From Micromonospora sp. NBRC 110009 (GTDB taxonomy: Bacteria; Actinomycetota; Actinomycetes; Mycobacteriales; Micromonosporaceae), in assembly GCF_030518795.1 (NCBI RefSeq), contig NZ_CP130427.1, positions 2,108,001 to 2,172,000 on the forward strand: DNA of 64,000 nt. The letters run 5' to 3'. Shown piece after piece: positions 42,538-50,337 of this stretch (position 1 is the first letter of the stretch; each line of letters starts with the position of its first letter). Both the position numbers and the translations under genes were made by a program. Under the pieces are notes generated by a model, which saw only the letters and a program-made list of their open reading frames with translations, ran no database searches and was not told where the DNA came from.

Positions 42538-44445
42538 GTGGTGCACGAGAACGCCGACCGGGCCCACGTGCCGGGCCAACCGCAGGTGCCGGAGCGCGAC
42601 ATCGAACCGCTCTGGCCGCCGGAGCAGAGCGAACCGGGCGCCGGCGTCCCGCCGTGGGCGACCCCGGCCCAGCCCGGCACACCCCCCTGGCCGCTCCCGC
42701 CCCCGCCGGCCGCAGAGCCGCCGCGGTCACCGGTCCACCCCACCACCGGACCGGCGCCGCACGACCCGGCCGCCGCTGGGCGCGGCCCGGACGAGGTACG
42801 CCCCGTCAGCCCGGTGCCCGCGCCGCGCACCCAGCCGCCGGTCGACCTGGACCTCCCCTTCACCCTCGACCGGCCGCCCGTCGCTCCGAATCCGACGTCC
42901 ACGGCCCCGGAGCAGGGCGACCCGGCGGCCGTTACGACCGCAGCGCAGGACGGCCCGACCACGGACGACGGGGCGGACCGGACCGGGGTCGGCGCCCACC
43001 AGGCCGGCGGCACCTCGGGCGGCCGGACGGAGTCGCCGTGGGCCCAGCCGCCGCAGCGGTCGACCGCCCCGACCGAGCCCACCGACGCGTCGGCGACGCC
43101 CACCGACCCGGCGGCGACGGCGGTGCCGGCCGCTCCGCCAGCCACCGCCGGATCGGTCCCCCCGGGGCCGGAGGCACCGGCAGCCGAGGCGCCGGCCGGT
43201 GACGCGCCGTCGCGGCTCGGCCCGTTCCCGCCGGCGCCGGGTGTGCCACTCGCCCAGCCGCCGTACGGGAACGGGTCGGCCTACCCGCCGGGGCCGGCCG
43301 GATACGGCCAACCCGGATACCCGGCCGGCCCTACCCCGGGCTGGTACCCGCCGGCCTGGCCGCACCAGCCGGCCGGCCCGGCGCCGCAACCGCCGGCCAC
43401 CCCGGGACCGGAGCAACCCGCACCGGGAGCGCCGCAGCCCGCGCCGGGGCCGCAGCAACCCGCGCAGCCGGCGGTTCCGGCCGGGTACCCGGAGCCGGCC
43501 TGGACGCCGGAGGCCGGGGCCACCCCGACCGCGGAGGACTTCGCCCGGCGTCGCCAGGCCAGGCCGGTCGACCCGGTGGCCACGATGGGCGTCCGCGCGG
43601 TGGTGAACAAGATCGGGCTGGTCCGGCTCCCGCCGGGGCGGCACGAGCAGGAACTGAAGCGCGACATCGAGACGGTCCGCCGCAACTTCGGCGGACTGCG
43701 CCAGGTGACCGTGGTCAACCCGAAGGGCGGTGCCGGCAAGACCGTCGCCATCCTGCTGCTCGCGATGACCTTCGGCCAGAAGCGCGGCGGGTACGTGCTG
43801 GCCTGGGACAACAACGAGACCCAGGGCACCCTGGGCATGCGGGCCCAGCAGGACTTCCACTCCCGTACGGTCCGGGACATGCTGCGCGACCTGGCGCAGT
43901 TCCAGGGGGCGCACGGCCGGGTCGGCGACCTGTCGCAGTACGTCCGCTCGCAGGGCGAGGGGATGTTCGACGTGCTCGCCTCGGACGAGTCGGCCACCGG
44001 CGGCGAGATGCTCACCGCCGCCGCCTTCGCCGAGATCCGCGAGGTGGTCAGCCGCTTCTACAAGCTGATCTTCGTGGACACCGGGAACAACGTCCGGGCG
44101 CAGAACTGGCAGGCCGCGATGGATGCCACCGACCAACTGGTGGTCACCATGTCGGCCCGGAACGACTCGGCGGAGACCGCCGCCCGGATGCTCGACCACC
44201 TGGAGCAGAGCGGCCGGCAGCGGCTGGTCCGCCAGGCGGTGACGGTGGTGTCGATGCCACCGTCGCGCAAGGAGATCGACCTGCCGGCGATCCAGGAGCA
44301 CTTCGCGGCCCGGACCCGGGCGGTGCTGCTCGCGCCGTACGAGCGGCTCATCGACACCGGCGAGCCGATCCGGTACGGGCAGCTCTCCTCGGCCACCCGG
44401 GATGCCTGGCTGAAGATCGCCGCCGCGGTCGCCGAAGGGCTGTGA
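42538..44445 (+). CDS. ParA/MinD-family ATPase with long Pro-rich N-terminus
   Basis: The 635-residue protein has a Pro/Ala/Gly-rich, probably disordered region (residues 1-330) with PPYGNG and AGYGQP repeats, then a P-loop ATPase domain. Deviant Walker A KGGAGKTVAILLLAM lies near residue 396. Then come LAWDNNETQGTLG and LIFVDTGNNVRAQNW (Walker B region), with a C-terminal helix in the ParA style. This layout resembles actinobacterial ParA-like proteins related to type VII secretion or chromosome-associated ATPases. The partner is not encoded nearby. GGGGAGGAACC precedes GTG 42538. A GTG at 42541 is the next codon. Role unknown. Confidence 0.78.
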   Translation: MVHENADRAHVPGQPQVPERDIEPLWPPEQSEPGAGVPPWATPAQPGTPPWPLPPPPAAEPPRSPVHPTTGPAPHDPAAAGRGPDEVRPVSPVPAPRTQPPVDLDLPFTLDRPPVAPNPTSTAPEQGDPAAVTTAAQDGPTTDDGADRTGVGAHQAGGTSGGRTESPWAQPPQRSTAPTEPTDASATPTDPAATAVPAAPPATAGSVPPGPEAPAAEAPAGDAPSRLGPFPPAPGVPLAQPPYGNGSAYPPGPAGYGQPGYPAGPTPGWYPPAWPHQPAGPAPQPPATPGPEQPAPGAPQPAPGPQQPAQPAVPAGYPEPAWTPEAGATPTAEDFARRRQARPVDPVATMGVRAVVNKIGLVRLPPGRHEQELKRDIETVRRNFGGLRQVTVVNPKGGAGKTVAILLLAMTFGQKRGGYVLAWDNNETQGTLGMRAQQDFHSRTVRDMLRDLAQFQGAHGRVGDLSQYVRSQGEGMFDVLASDESATGGEMLTAAAFAEIREVVSRFYKLIFVDTGNNVRAQNWQAAMDATDQLVVTMSARNDSAETAARMLDHLEQSGRQRLVRQAVTVVSMPPSRKEIDLPAIQEHFAARTRAVLLAPYERLIDTGEPIRYGQLSSATRDAWLKIAAAVAEGL

Positions 44446-44450
44446 CACAG

Positions 44451-44490
44451 GCGCGACGGCCGGCCCCCGCTGGGGAGCCGGCCGTTGCGC
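44451..44490. terminator. Hairpin terminator between convergent genes
   Basis: The 14-base arms GCGCGACGGCCGGC (44451-44464) and GCCGGCCGTTGCGC (44477-44490) have one G-T pair. The hairpin lies between the ParA-like gene and the DUF3151 gene. Confidence 0.65.
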
Positions 44491-44496
44491 GGTGGG

Positions 44497-44925
44497 TCAG
44501 TGGCTGGCGAGGGCGTCGGCCGCGGCCGGGTCGCAGTCGCGGAGGAACTGGGCGCAGCGGGCCGCCTCGTCCGCCTCGCCGATCTCGCCGGCGGCCCGGG
44601 ACAGCAGGTAGAGGCAGCGGAGGAAGCCCCGGTTGGGCTTGTGCGACCAGGGCACCGGGCCGTGGCCCTTCCAGCCGCTGCGGCGGAGCTGGTCCAGGCC
44701 GCGGTGGTAGCCGGTGCGCGCGTACGCGTACGCCGGGATGACCTGGCCCGCGGCGAACGCCCGGGCGGCAAGCGCCGCCCAGGCCGCGCTGTAGGTCGGG
44801 AAGCGGGCCGCGACCTCGGCGTACGCCTCGTCGGTGTCCTGCTCGACGGCGGCCGCCAGCGCGGCGTCGGCCTCCTCGGTCGCCGGCAGCAGGGTGGCCG
44901 GTGGCTCAGGCAACAGGTTCTGCAT
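44497..44925 (-). CDS. DUF3151 domain-containing protein
   Basis: The 142-residue protein starts at ATG 44925 (MQNLLPEPPATLLPATEEADAALAAAV). It contains the family core AYAEVAARFPTYSAAWAALAARAFAAGQVIPAYAYARTGYHRGLDQLRRSGWKGHGPVPWSHKPNRGFLRCLYLLSRAAGEIGE. The pattern of short helices resembles TPR-like repeats. DUF3151 is widespread in actinobacteria, with no assigned function. An in-frame ATG at 44937 would add four residues and is equally possible. It is divergent from the LOG-family gene, with a 260-base gap that includes an unusual hairpin. Confidence 0.82.
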   Translation of the reverse strand: MQNLLPEPPATLLPATEEADAALAAAVEQDTDEAYAEVAARFPTYSAAWAALAARAFAAGQVIPAYAYARTGYHRGLDQLRRSGWKGHGPVPWSHKPNRGFLRCLYLLSRAAGEIGEADEAARCAQFLRDCDPAAADALASH

Positions 44926-45103
44926 CGCCCCATTCAACCCGCTTCGCCCTGGGGTACGCGAGTGGGTCCGGCGAGCCGGTCGGCTGAACGGCTGAGGGTT
45001 TCGTCACGCCTGGGGCCCGCGGCCCGGTACCCGCGGCCCATGCCATCCGGCGATCTTTTCCACTACAACTATTGGTCCGGAGCCTCCCCAGGACCCGGTT
45101 ACG

Positions 45104-45136
45104 CAGGAGCCCGGCGGCCTGGCCGCCGGGCTCCTG
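45104..45136. promoter_or_regulatory. Strong hairpin in the 5' region of the LOG-family gene
   Basis: The 16-base arms CAGGAGCCCGGCGGCC (45104-45119) and GGCCGCCGGGCTCCTG (45121-45136) are separated by one base. The hairpin lies in a divergent intergenic region, where a terminator is not expected. It falls inside an in-frame ATG-initiated stretch (45040) that encodes an aromatic-rich start, MPSGDLFHYNYWSG. It may act as an attenuator or mRNA-structure element. Confidence 0.45.
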
Positions 45137-45186
45137 TCGTCGTGACCCACGTTTGCCGGCTTGCTCGGGGCGGGCAGGATGGTCCG

Positions 45187-46401
45187 GTGCCCACCCCACC
45201 TCCCGCGGACGTCATCGAGCCGCACGACACCAGCATCGACGAGATCGAGACCCGGGCCGAGTTCGACCGACACCTGGCCACCGGCAGCCTGGCCGGGCTC
45301 ACCGTGCAGGGCCTCCGACTCGACCTCGATCCCGTTCCCGACCTGACCCGGACCGACGTGGCCGACACGCTCTTCGTGGGCTGTCGGTTCGCCGCTCGCG
45401 AGGTCGGCGCCGACCTGGTCCGGCGCGGGGCGAACGTGGTTCCCCCGTTCTCGAAGCTGCCCTACCCGACCCAGCCGGCCTGCCTCTACACGGCGGAGGA
45501 CCTGGCCGCGGGCTTCACCGAGGCCGGCTTCGCCGGGATGTACGACACCCGGGTGTACGCGCACTTCCGCGCGCACGGCGGGGCGCTGCCGGACGTCCGC
45601 GAGGCGCTCGGCCAGCGGCTGCACGACCACGGGGTGGACAACGCCCTGGCGGACGCCACCCGCAGCTGGCTGGCGGCGCACGGGCCGCAGTCCGTGGTGG
45701 GGGTGATGGGCGGGCACGCGGTGCCGCGCGGCAGCGCCGCGTACCGGATGGCGGCGGTGCTGGGGTGGGAGCTGGCGCGGGCCGACCGGCTGGTGGTGAC
45801 CGGCGGCGGTCCGGGCGTGATGGAGGCGGCCAACCTGGGCGCGTTCCTGGCGGCCTGGCCGGCGGAGGAGCTGACCGCGGCGATCGACGTGCTGGCCACC
45901 GCGCCGGACTTCACCGACCACGACCGCTACACCGAGGCGGCGCTGCGGGTCCGGGAGAAGTACGCGGCCGGGCCGACGCTGCCCACCCCGCGCCCGGCCG
46001 CCGCCGGCACCGAGTGGGCCCGCTCGGGCGGGCTGGCCATCCCCACCTGGCTGTACGGGCACGAGCCGGCGAACCTGTTCGCCGGGCGGATCGCCAAGTA
46101 CTTTTCCAACGCCATCCGGGAGGACACCATCCTGCGGCTGGCCCGGGGCGGGATCGTCTTCGCGCCCGGCCGGGCCGGCACGGTGCAGGAGGTGTTCCAG
46201 GCGGCCACCAAGACCTACTACGGCACCGACGGGGCCAGCGGCGCGTACGTCTTCCTGGACCGGACGTACTGGACCACCGAACTGCCGGTCGAGGCGCTGC
46301 TGCGCCCGCTCTTCGCCGCCTCCCCGTTCGGTGACCTGTCGGCCACCGTGCACCTCACCGACGACGTCCGCGAGGCGGTCCGGGTGCTCACCGCCGGCTG
46401 A
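45187..46401 (+). CDS. LOG-family (lysine-decarboxylase-like fold) nucleotide-binding protein
   Basis: The 404-residue protein has an N-terminal domain of about 165 residues followed by the LOG/Rossmann core: VVGVMGGHAVPRGSAAYRMAAVLGWELARADRLVVTGGGPGVMEAANLGAF, and the later APGRAGTVQEVFQAATKTYYG, which matches the PGGxGTxxE motif. LOG enzymes release free cytokinin bases in plants, while bacterial members act as nucleotide 5'-monophosphate phosphoribohydrolases or bind nucleotides. The long N-terminus resembles the extended bacterial subgroup. GTG 45187 is chosen; the frame also opens at ATG 45040. It is convergent with fbaA. Confidence 0.82.
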   Translation: MPTPPPADVIEPHDTSIDEIETRAEFDRHLATGSLAGLTVQGLRLDLDPVPDLTRTDVADTLFVGCRFAAREVGADLVRRGANVVPPFSKLPYPTQPACLYTAEDLAAGFTEAGFAGMYDTRVYAHFRAHGGALPDVREALGQRLHDHGVDNALADATRSWLAAHGPQSVVGVMGGHAVPRGSAAYRMAAVLGWELARADRLVVTGGGPGVMEAANLGAFLAAWPAEELTAAIDVLATAPDFTDHDRYTEAALRVREKYAAGPTLPTPRPAAAGTEWARSGGLAIPTWLYGHEPANLFAGRIAKYFSNAIREDTILRLARGGIVFAPGRAGTVQEVFQAATKTYYGTDGASGAYVFLDRTYWTTELPVEALLRPLFAASPFGDLSATVHLTDDVREAVRVLTAG

Positions 46402-46408
46402 GACGCGC

Positions 46409-46440
46409 GGAGGCCGGCACCCGATCGGGTGCCGGCCTCC
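46409..46440. terminator. Perfect 32-base palindrome terminator
   Basis: The sequence from 46409 to 46440 is a perfect palindrome with 16-base arms beginning GGAGGCCGGCACCC. It lies between the convergent LOG-family and fbaA genes. Confidence 0.8.
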
Positions 46441-46454
46441 GGCTCACGCGGTGG

Positions 46455-47477
46455 TCACTTCATCGTGGTGCCGGTGGAGCGCAGGTGCTCGCAGGCCTCC
46501 ACGACGCGGGCGGCCATGCCGGCCTCGGCGGCCTTGCCCCAGACGCGCGGGTCGTACATCTTCTTGTTGCCGACCTCGCCGTCGACCTTCAGCACGCCGT
46601 CGTAGTTGCGGAACATGTGGTCCGCGACCGGCCGGGTGAAGGTGTACTGGGTGTCGGTGTCGATGTTCATCTTCACCACGCCGTAGTCCAGCGCCTCGCG
46701 GATCTCCGACAGCAGCGAGCCGGAACCGCCGTGGAACACCAGGCTGAGCGGCTTCTCCTTGCCGTACTTGGCGCCGACCGCCACCTGGATGTGGTGGAGC
46801 ACCTCCGGGCGGAGCTTGACGTTGCCCGGCTTGTAGACGCCGTGCACGTTGCCGAAGGTCAGCGCCGCCATGTAGCGGCCCTTCTCGCCGAGGCCGAGCG
46901 CGTCGACCATGGCCAGGCCGTCCTCGACGGTGGTGTAGAGCTTCTCGTTGATGGCGTTCTCGACGCCGTCCTCCTCGCCGCCGACGACGCCGACCTCGAT
47001 CTCGAGGACGATCTTGCCCTTGGCGGCCTCGGTGAGGAGCTGCTCGGCGATCTGCAGGTTCTCCGCCACCGGCACCGCCGAGCCGTCCCACATGTGCGAC
47101 TGGAACAGCGGCTCCTGGCCGTTCTTCACCCGCTCCTGGGAGATGGCCATCAGCGGCCGGACGAACTTGTCCAGCTTGTCCTTCGGGCAGTGGTCGGTGT
47201 GCAGCGCGATGTTCACCGGGTACTTCTTGGCCACCTCGTGCGCGTACGCGGCGAACGCCACGGCGCCGGTCACCATGTCCTTGACGGACGGGCCGGACAG
47301 GTACTCTGCGCCACCGGTGGAGACCTGGATGATGCCGTCGCTCTCCGCGTCGGCGAAGCCCTTGAGCGCCGCGTTCAGCGTCTGCGAGGAAGTCACGTTG
47401 ATCGCGGGGTAGGCGTACCGGCCGGCCTTGGCCCGGTCCAGCATCTCCGCGTAGGCCTCGGGGGAAGCGATGGGCAT
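46455..47477 (-). CDS. fbaA: Class II fructose-bisphosphate aldolase
   Basis: The 340-residue zinc enzyme cleaves fructose 1,6-bisphosphate to glyceraldehyde 3-phosphate and dihydroxyacetone phosphate in glycolysis. Zn ligands are visible in NIALHTDHCPKDKL (catalytic Asp and His), LTFGNVHGVYKPG and SLVFHGGSGSLLSEI. EIEVGVVGGEEDGVENAINEKLYTTVED and MNIDTDTQYTFTRPVADHMF are typical of the long class IIA group. AAGGAGC precedes the ATG at 47477. It is the only central carbon gene here. Confidence 0.94.
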   Translation of the reverse strand: MPIASPEAYAEMLDRAKAGRYAYPAINVTSSQTLNAALKGFADAESDGIIQVSTGGAEYLSGPSVKDMVTGAVAFAAYAHEVAKKYPVNIALHTDHCPKDKLDKFVRPLMAISQERVKNGQEPLFQSHMWDGSAVPVAENLQIAEQLLTEAAKGKIVLEIEVGVVGGEEDGVENAINEKLYTTVEDGLAMVDALGLGEKGRYMAALTFGNVHGVYKPGNVKLRPEVLHHIQVAVGAKYGKEKPLSLVFHGGSGSLLSEIREALDYGVVKMNIDTDTQYTFTRPVADHMFRNYDGVLKVDGEVGNKKMYDPRVWGKAAEAGMAARVVEACEHLRSTGTTMK

Positions 47478-47608
47478 GTCGAACGCTCCTTACTTACCGC
47501 TCTCGGCCGTGCAGGCCGCTGTCTTCCTTGGGTGCGCCGGACCGCGCTGTCCACCGCGGGAAGTATCCCGTAGGAACTGGCGGCCGGCACAACCGACCCG
47601 GGAACCGG

Positions 47609-47992
47609 TCACCGGCTCTCCAGCCTGTCCGGCACCACGACACTGATCAGCCAGCTCACCACGGCCATCACGATGGCCCCCCAGAAGGCGGCCCAGAAGC
47701 CGTCCACGTGGAACGGCAGGTGCAGTTGCCGGGCGATCCAGTCGGTGAGCAGGAACAGCAGAGCGTTGACCACGAGCGCGAACAGACCTAGCGTGAGCAG
47801 GTAGAACACGCAGCCGAACACCTTGATGACCGGCTTCAGCACCGCATTGACCACGCCGAAGATGAGCGCCACCGCGATCAGGGTGAGCGCCATGTTCGCC
47901 CCGCTCCGGCCGCTCACCTCCACCCCGGGGACGATCAGTGTGGTGATCCACAGCGCGATCGCGGTGATCGCCAACCGGATCAGAAAGCCCAC
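47609..47992 (-). CDS. Phage holin family (4TM, DUF-type) membrane protein
   Basis: The 127-residue protein has four hydrophobic segments: LIRLAITAIALWITTLIV, MALTLIAVALIFGVVNAVL, VFGCVFYLLTLGLFALVVNALLFLL, and FWAAFWGAIVMAVVSWLISVVVP. The motif NAVLKPVIKVFGCVFYLLTLG is typical of the holin 4-2 superfamily, widespread in bacterial genomes outside phages. There are no phage genes nearby, so it is a chromosomal membrane protein of unknown role rather than a lysis gene. It lies between fbaA and an oppositely oriented small acidic gene. Confidence 0.85.
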   Translation of the reverse strand: MGFLIRLAITAIALWITTLIVPGVEVSGRSGANMALTLIAVALIFGVVNAVLKPVIKVFGCVFYLLTLGLFALVVNALLFLLTDWIARQLHLPFHVDGFWAAFWGAIVMAVVSWLISVVVPDRLESR

Positions 47993-48141
47993 GTGACCAT
48001 CCTGGCACCGGGCAACGCGCCCGGAGGGACAATCCGCCGACTCGGGGCCGCCGCCGCGGTTCGGCTCGGCACCGAGCGGCGACCGGCACCAGCCCGTACG
48101 GTGTGGTGGTGACCGTCCGTACCGAGATCCAGGGAGGGACG

Positions 48142-48354
48142 ATGGGTCAGCCCGACGAGGAATTCGCCCCGAGCGACCACCTCGCTCCGGAGGAGCGGGA
48201 TCTGGAGGCGGAGCCGGCCGACGCGGTCGAGCAGGCGGTGGCGGTGAACCCGGAGGACGGCGAGACCGAGCCGCACCGCGGCCTGGAGGTCGACGACTGG
48301 GACGCGATGGAGCAGGCCCGGGTGGTCGTCGCCGACGAGGACGACTACCGCTGA
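48142..48354 (+). CDS. Small acidic hypothetical protein
   Basis: The 70-residue product starts at ATG 48142 with a very good GGGAGGGACG ribosome site. It is extremely acidic (Asp and Glu) with short motifs EFAPSDHLAPEERDLEAEPADAVEQAVAVN and LEVDDWDAMEQARVV, ending DEDDYR. No structured domain or membrane segment is visible, and it is likely disordered. No family is recognised, but similar small acidic proteins are common in Micromonospora. An upstream ATG-like start at 48103 is less likely. It is convergent with the LCP protein gene, with a 28-base palindrome between. Confidence 0.65.
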   Translation: MGQPDEEFAPSDHLAPEERDLEAEPADAVEQAVAVNPEDGETEPHRGLEVDDWDAMEQARVVVADEDDYR

Positions 48355-48358
48355 CGGG

Positions 48359-48386
48359 CGGGGAGGGGCCGGCCGGCCCCTCCCCG
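48359..48386. terminator. Perfect 28-base palindrome terminator
   Basis: The 14-base arms CGGGGAGGGGCCGG (48359-48372) and CCGGCCCCTCCCCG (48373-48386) lie between the convergent small acidic gene and the LCP-domain gene. Confidence 0.75.
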
Positions 48387-48388
48387 CG

Positions 48389-49450
48389 TCACCGCAGCCG
48401 GGTGACCTGGTCCGGGTGGGCGGCAGCCCACTCACCGAGCCGGTCGTCCCGCAGCGCGGCGAGGAAGCCCGGCCCGAGGGCGGGATCGAGCCGGAAGCGC
48501 ATCTCCGGTTCCTCCGTGTGCCGCCCCGGCGGGAGGAGGCCGACCGACTCGGCGGTCGCGGCCTTGGCGGCCACCAGCGCCAGGGCCGGCAGGGAACTGT
48601 CGCCGGTGTCCGCGACCAGCCCGGAGCCGAGGTGCTGGAGCAGCGAGTTGAGCACGACCGGGTTGGTGAACGTGTCCCGCTCCTGGAGCCGGTGGAGCAG
48701 GCCGGCGGCGTACCGCTCGGCGTTGCGGTCCCGGTCCAGTACGCCGTCCGGCAGTTGGACCCGCTGGCGGAGCACGTCCACCGAGGCAGTGCCGTCGAGC
48801 CGCTGGCAGCCCGCCGGGTAGACCCGGTCGGTGTGCACCGAGTGGACGCGCTGCGGCAGGCAGACCTGCACGCCGCCGAGCGCGTCGGTGAGTTTCCGCA
48901 CCGCCGAATAGGTGAGCACCCCGCCGGCATCGATGCGCACGCCGAGGGTGTCGGCCACCGCATCCCGGGTGACCTGGTAGCCACGGCTCAGATCCGGCTC
49001 GGGCGTGCCCGCCCCGAACGAGAAGGTCGCGTTGAGCCGGTCCGGCCCGTGGCCGGGGACGGAGACCTCCAGGTAGCGCGGCAGCGCGACCAGGTAGAGC
49101 CGGCTGCGGTCGGCCGGGACGTGCACCAGCAGCACCGAGTCGGCGAACCGGGCGGCCCGGTCGGCGTTCCCGTCGACGCCGACGAGCAGCATGTTCAGCG
49201 CCCCGGTGGGGGCCGACGCGGCCGGCTGGGGCAGCAGCGGGGACGCGGTCTCCCGGTGCTGCGGCGCGACCACGGTGAAGCCGGCCAGGGCGGCGGCGAC
49301 CACCGCCAGTGCCGTACCGCCGAGCCGGAGCCGGAGGCGGCGGCGCCGGCGGCGAACCACGGCCCGGTCGATGGCGGCGCGGAGCGGGCCGGTCGGCGGG
49401 GTGATTCCCTCGTGCCGCGCGAAGGCCGCTCGCAGGTCGTCCTCGATCAT
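48389..49450 (-). CDS. LytR-CpsA-Psr (LCP) domain membrane protein coupled to a sigma factor
   Basis: The 353-residue protein has a 45-residue cytosolic N-terminus (MIEDDLRAAFARHEGITPPTG), one membrane segment (residues 46-66) and an external LCP-like domain (MLLVGVDGNADRAARFADSVLLVHVPADRSRLYLVALPRYLEVSVPGHGPDRLNATFSFG). LCP enzymes attach glycopolymers to peptidoglycan. The usual PRD aspartate reads PRY here, so catalysis is doubtful. Its start overlaps the sigma factor stop, and the N-terminal layout matches membrane partners of SigE-family sigma factors. A possible anti-sigma or sensor role is inferred. The catalytic state is uncertain. Confidence 0.78.
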   Translation of the reverse strand: MIEDDLRAAFARHEGITPPTGPLRAAIDRAVVRRRRRRLRLRLGGTALAVVAAALAGFTVVAPQHRETASPLLPQPAASAPTGALNMLLVGVDGNADRAARFADSVLLVHVPADRSRLYLVALPRYLEVSVPGHGPDRLNATFSFGAGTPEPDLSRGYQVTRDAVADTLGVRIDAGGVLTYSAVRKLTDALGGVQVCLPQRVHSVHTDRVYPAGCQRLDGTASVDVLRQRVQLPDGVLDRDRNAERYAAGLLHRLQERDTFTNPVVLNSLLQHLGSGLVADTGDSSLPALALVAAKAATAESVGLLPPGRHTEEPEMRFRLDPALGPGFLAALRDDRLGEWAAAHPDQVTRLR

Positions 49451-49932
49451 CAGTGCACCTCCACGGTCTCGGCTCGGAGGGTGGCCAGCGCCCGCGAGAT
49501 GCTGGACCGGACGGTGCCGACGGCGCAGCCGAGGATCTCGGCGATCTCCGCGTCGGGCAGGTCCTCGTAGTAGCGGAGCACCAGCGTCGCGCGCTGCCGC
49601 CGGGGCAGCCGGGACAGCCAGGACCAGACCTGGTCCCGGTCCACCGCGGACTGCGCGTGGTCGGTCGGCGCCGGCACCGCCTCGTCCGGCTCGCCGCGCA
49701 GCAGCACCCGGCGGGCCCACGAACCACGCCGCCAGTCGATGTACTGGTTGGTGAGCATGCGCCGGACGTACCGCTCCGGGGCGTCGCTGCGCGCCACCCG
49801 ACGCCAGTTCAGCTGGACCCGCACCATGGTGTCCTGCACCAGGTCCTGCGCCTGGTGCGGATCGCCGGTCAGCATGACCGCGTACCGCAGCAGGACGCTC
49901 AGCCGCGCGTCGGCGAACTCCTCGTACGTCAC
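49450..49932 (-). CDS. SigE-family RNA polymerase sigma factor (ECF type)
   Basis: The 160-residue protein has region 2 (VLLRYAVMLTGDPHQAQDLVQDTMVRVQLNWRRVARSDAPERYVRRMLTNQYIDWRR) and region 4 (LSRLPRRQRATLVLRYYEDLPDAEIAEILGCAVGTVRSSISRALATL). The start GTG 49932 follows GGGAGGTGCA, an excellent ribosome site. The longer open frame to 50103 gives an Arg-rich, non-conserved N-terminus that is rejected. It overlaps the LCP gene by one base and resembles the sigma/membrane pair at 27 kb. Confidence 0.88.
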   Translation of the reverse strand: MTYEEFADARLSVLLRYAVMLTGDPHQAQDLVQDTMVRVQLNWRRVARSDAPERYVRRMLTNQYIDWRRGSWARRVLLRGEPDEAVPAPTDHAQSAVDRDQVWSWLSRLPRRQRATLVLRYYEDLPDAEIAEILGCAVGTVRSSISRALATLRAETVEVH

Positions 49933-50337
49933 TGCACCTCCCGGTGTCCCGCCCTGTTGACGGGCGCGGCCCGCCGGAACGTTGCGTCCGGCCCGGATCG
50001 GCCGAACGGTCCTTTGTCGATGTCCCGCCGCGCCCGGGGCAGCGGACGAGGTGGTCATCCGCCTACCCTCCGTACAGCGTGTCCGCCGGCGGCGTCGCCG
50101 CACCCGCTTCGTCGCCTGACGGGTCCGGTGTCACCGGTGCCCCGGCGACCCTTCCGCCGGGCATCGACGTGTCCGCACCAGCCCGAACACCCCACCCGCG
50201 CGGTCTCCCCGGACCGTCGCCGATCATCCGTTCGGTCAATGTCAGGGCGGACGAGACCGCGGGACAGCGCCGGCACTTAAGGGTTCTCTAAGCTGCACGC
50301 GCTCCACCTGCATTCCCTCACCGGAGGAATTCCCCTG
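49933..50337. other. 405-base divergent region between sigma factor and LPITG surface protein
   Basis: No gene is recognised. The left part should contain the sigma factor promoter on the minus strand. The right part holds the surface-protein promoter: CCGGCACTTAAGGGTTCTCTAAG before the gene gives a -10-like TTCTCT (50284-50289), and GGAGGAA precedes the ATG. Two inverted pairs of low complexity are present but not convincing. No conserved hairpin was found. Confidence 0.35.

Noticed and set aside
42727..44448. A long minus-strand frame opposite the ParA-like gene
   Set aside because: The plus strand has a Walker A motif and a good ribosome site. The opposite frame has only Arg/Gly/Leu-rich sequence.
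47609..47992. Phage holin as a sign of a prophage
   Set aside because: Holin 4-2 family proteins are common chromosomal membrane proteins, and there are no integrase, capsid or lysin genes nearby.
50104..50280. Short plus-strand frame in the sigma/LPITG gap (50104-50280)
   Set aside because: The frame is Pro/Arg-rich and lacks a ribosome site. Codon use does not resemble the true genes.
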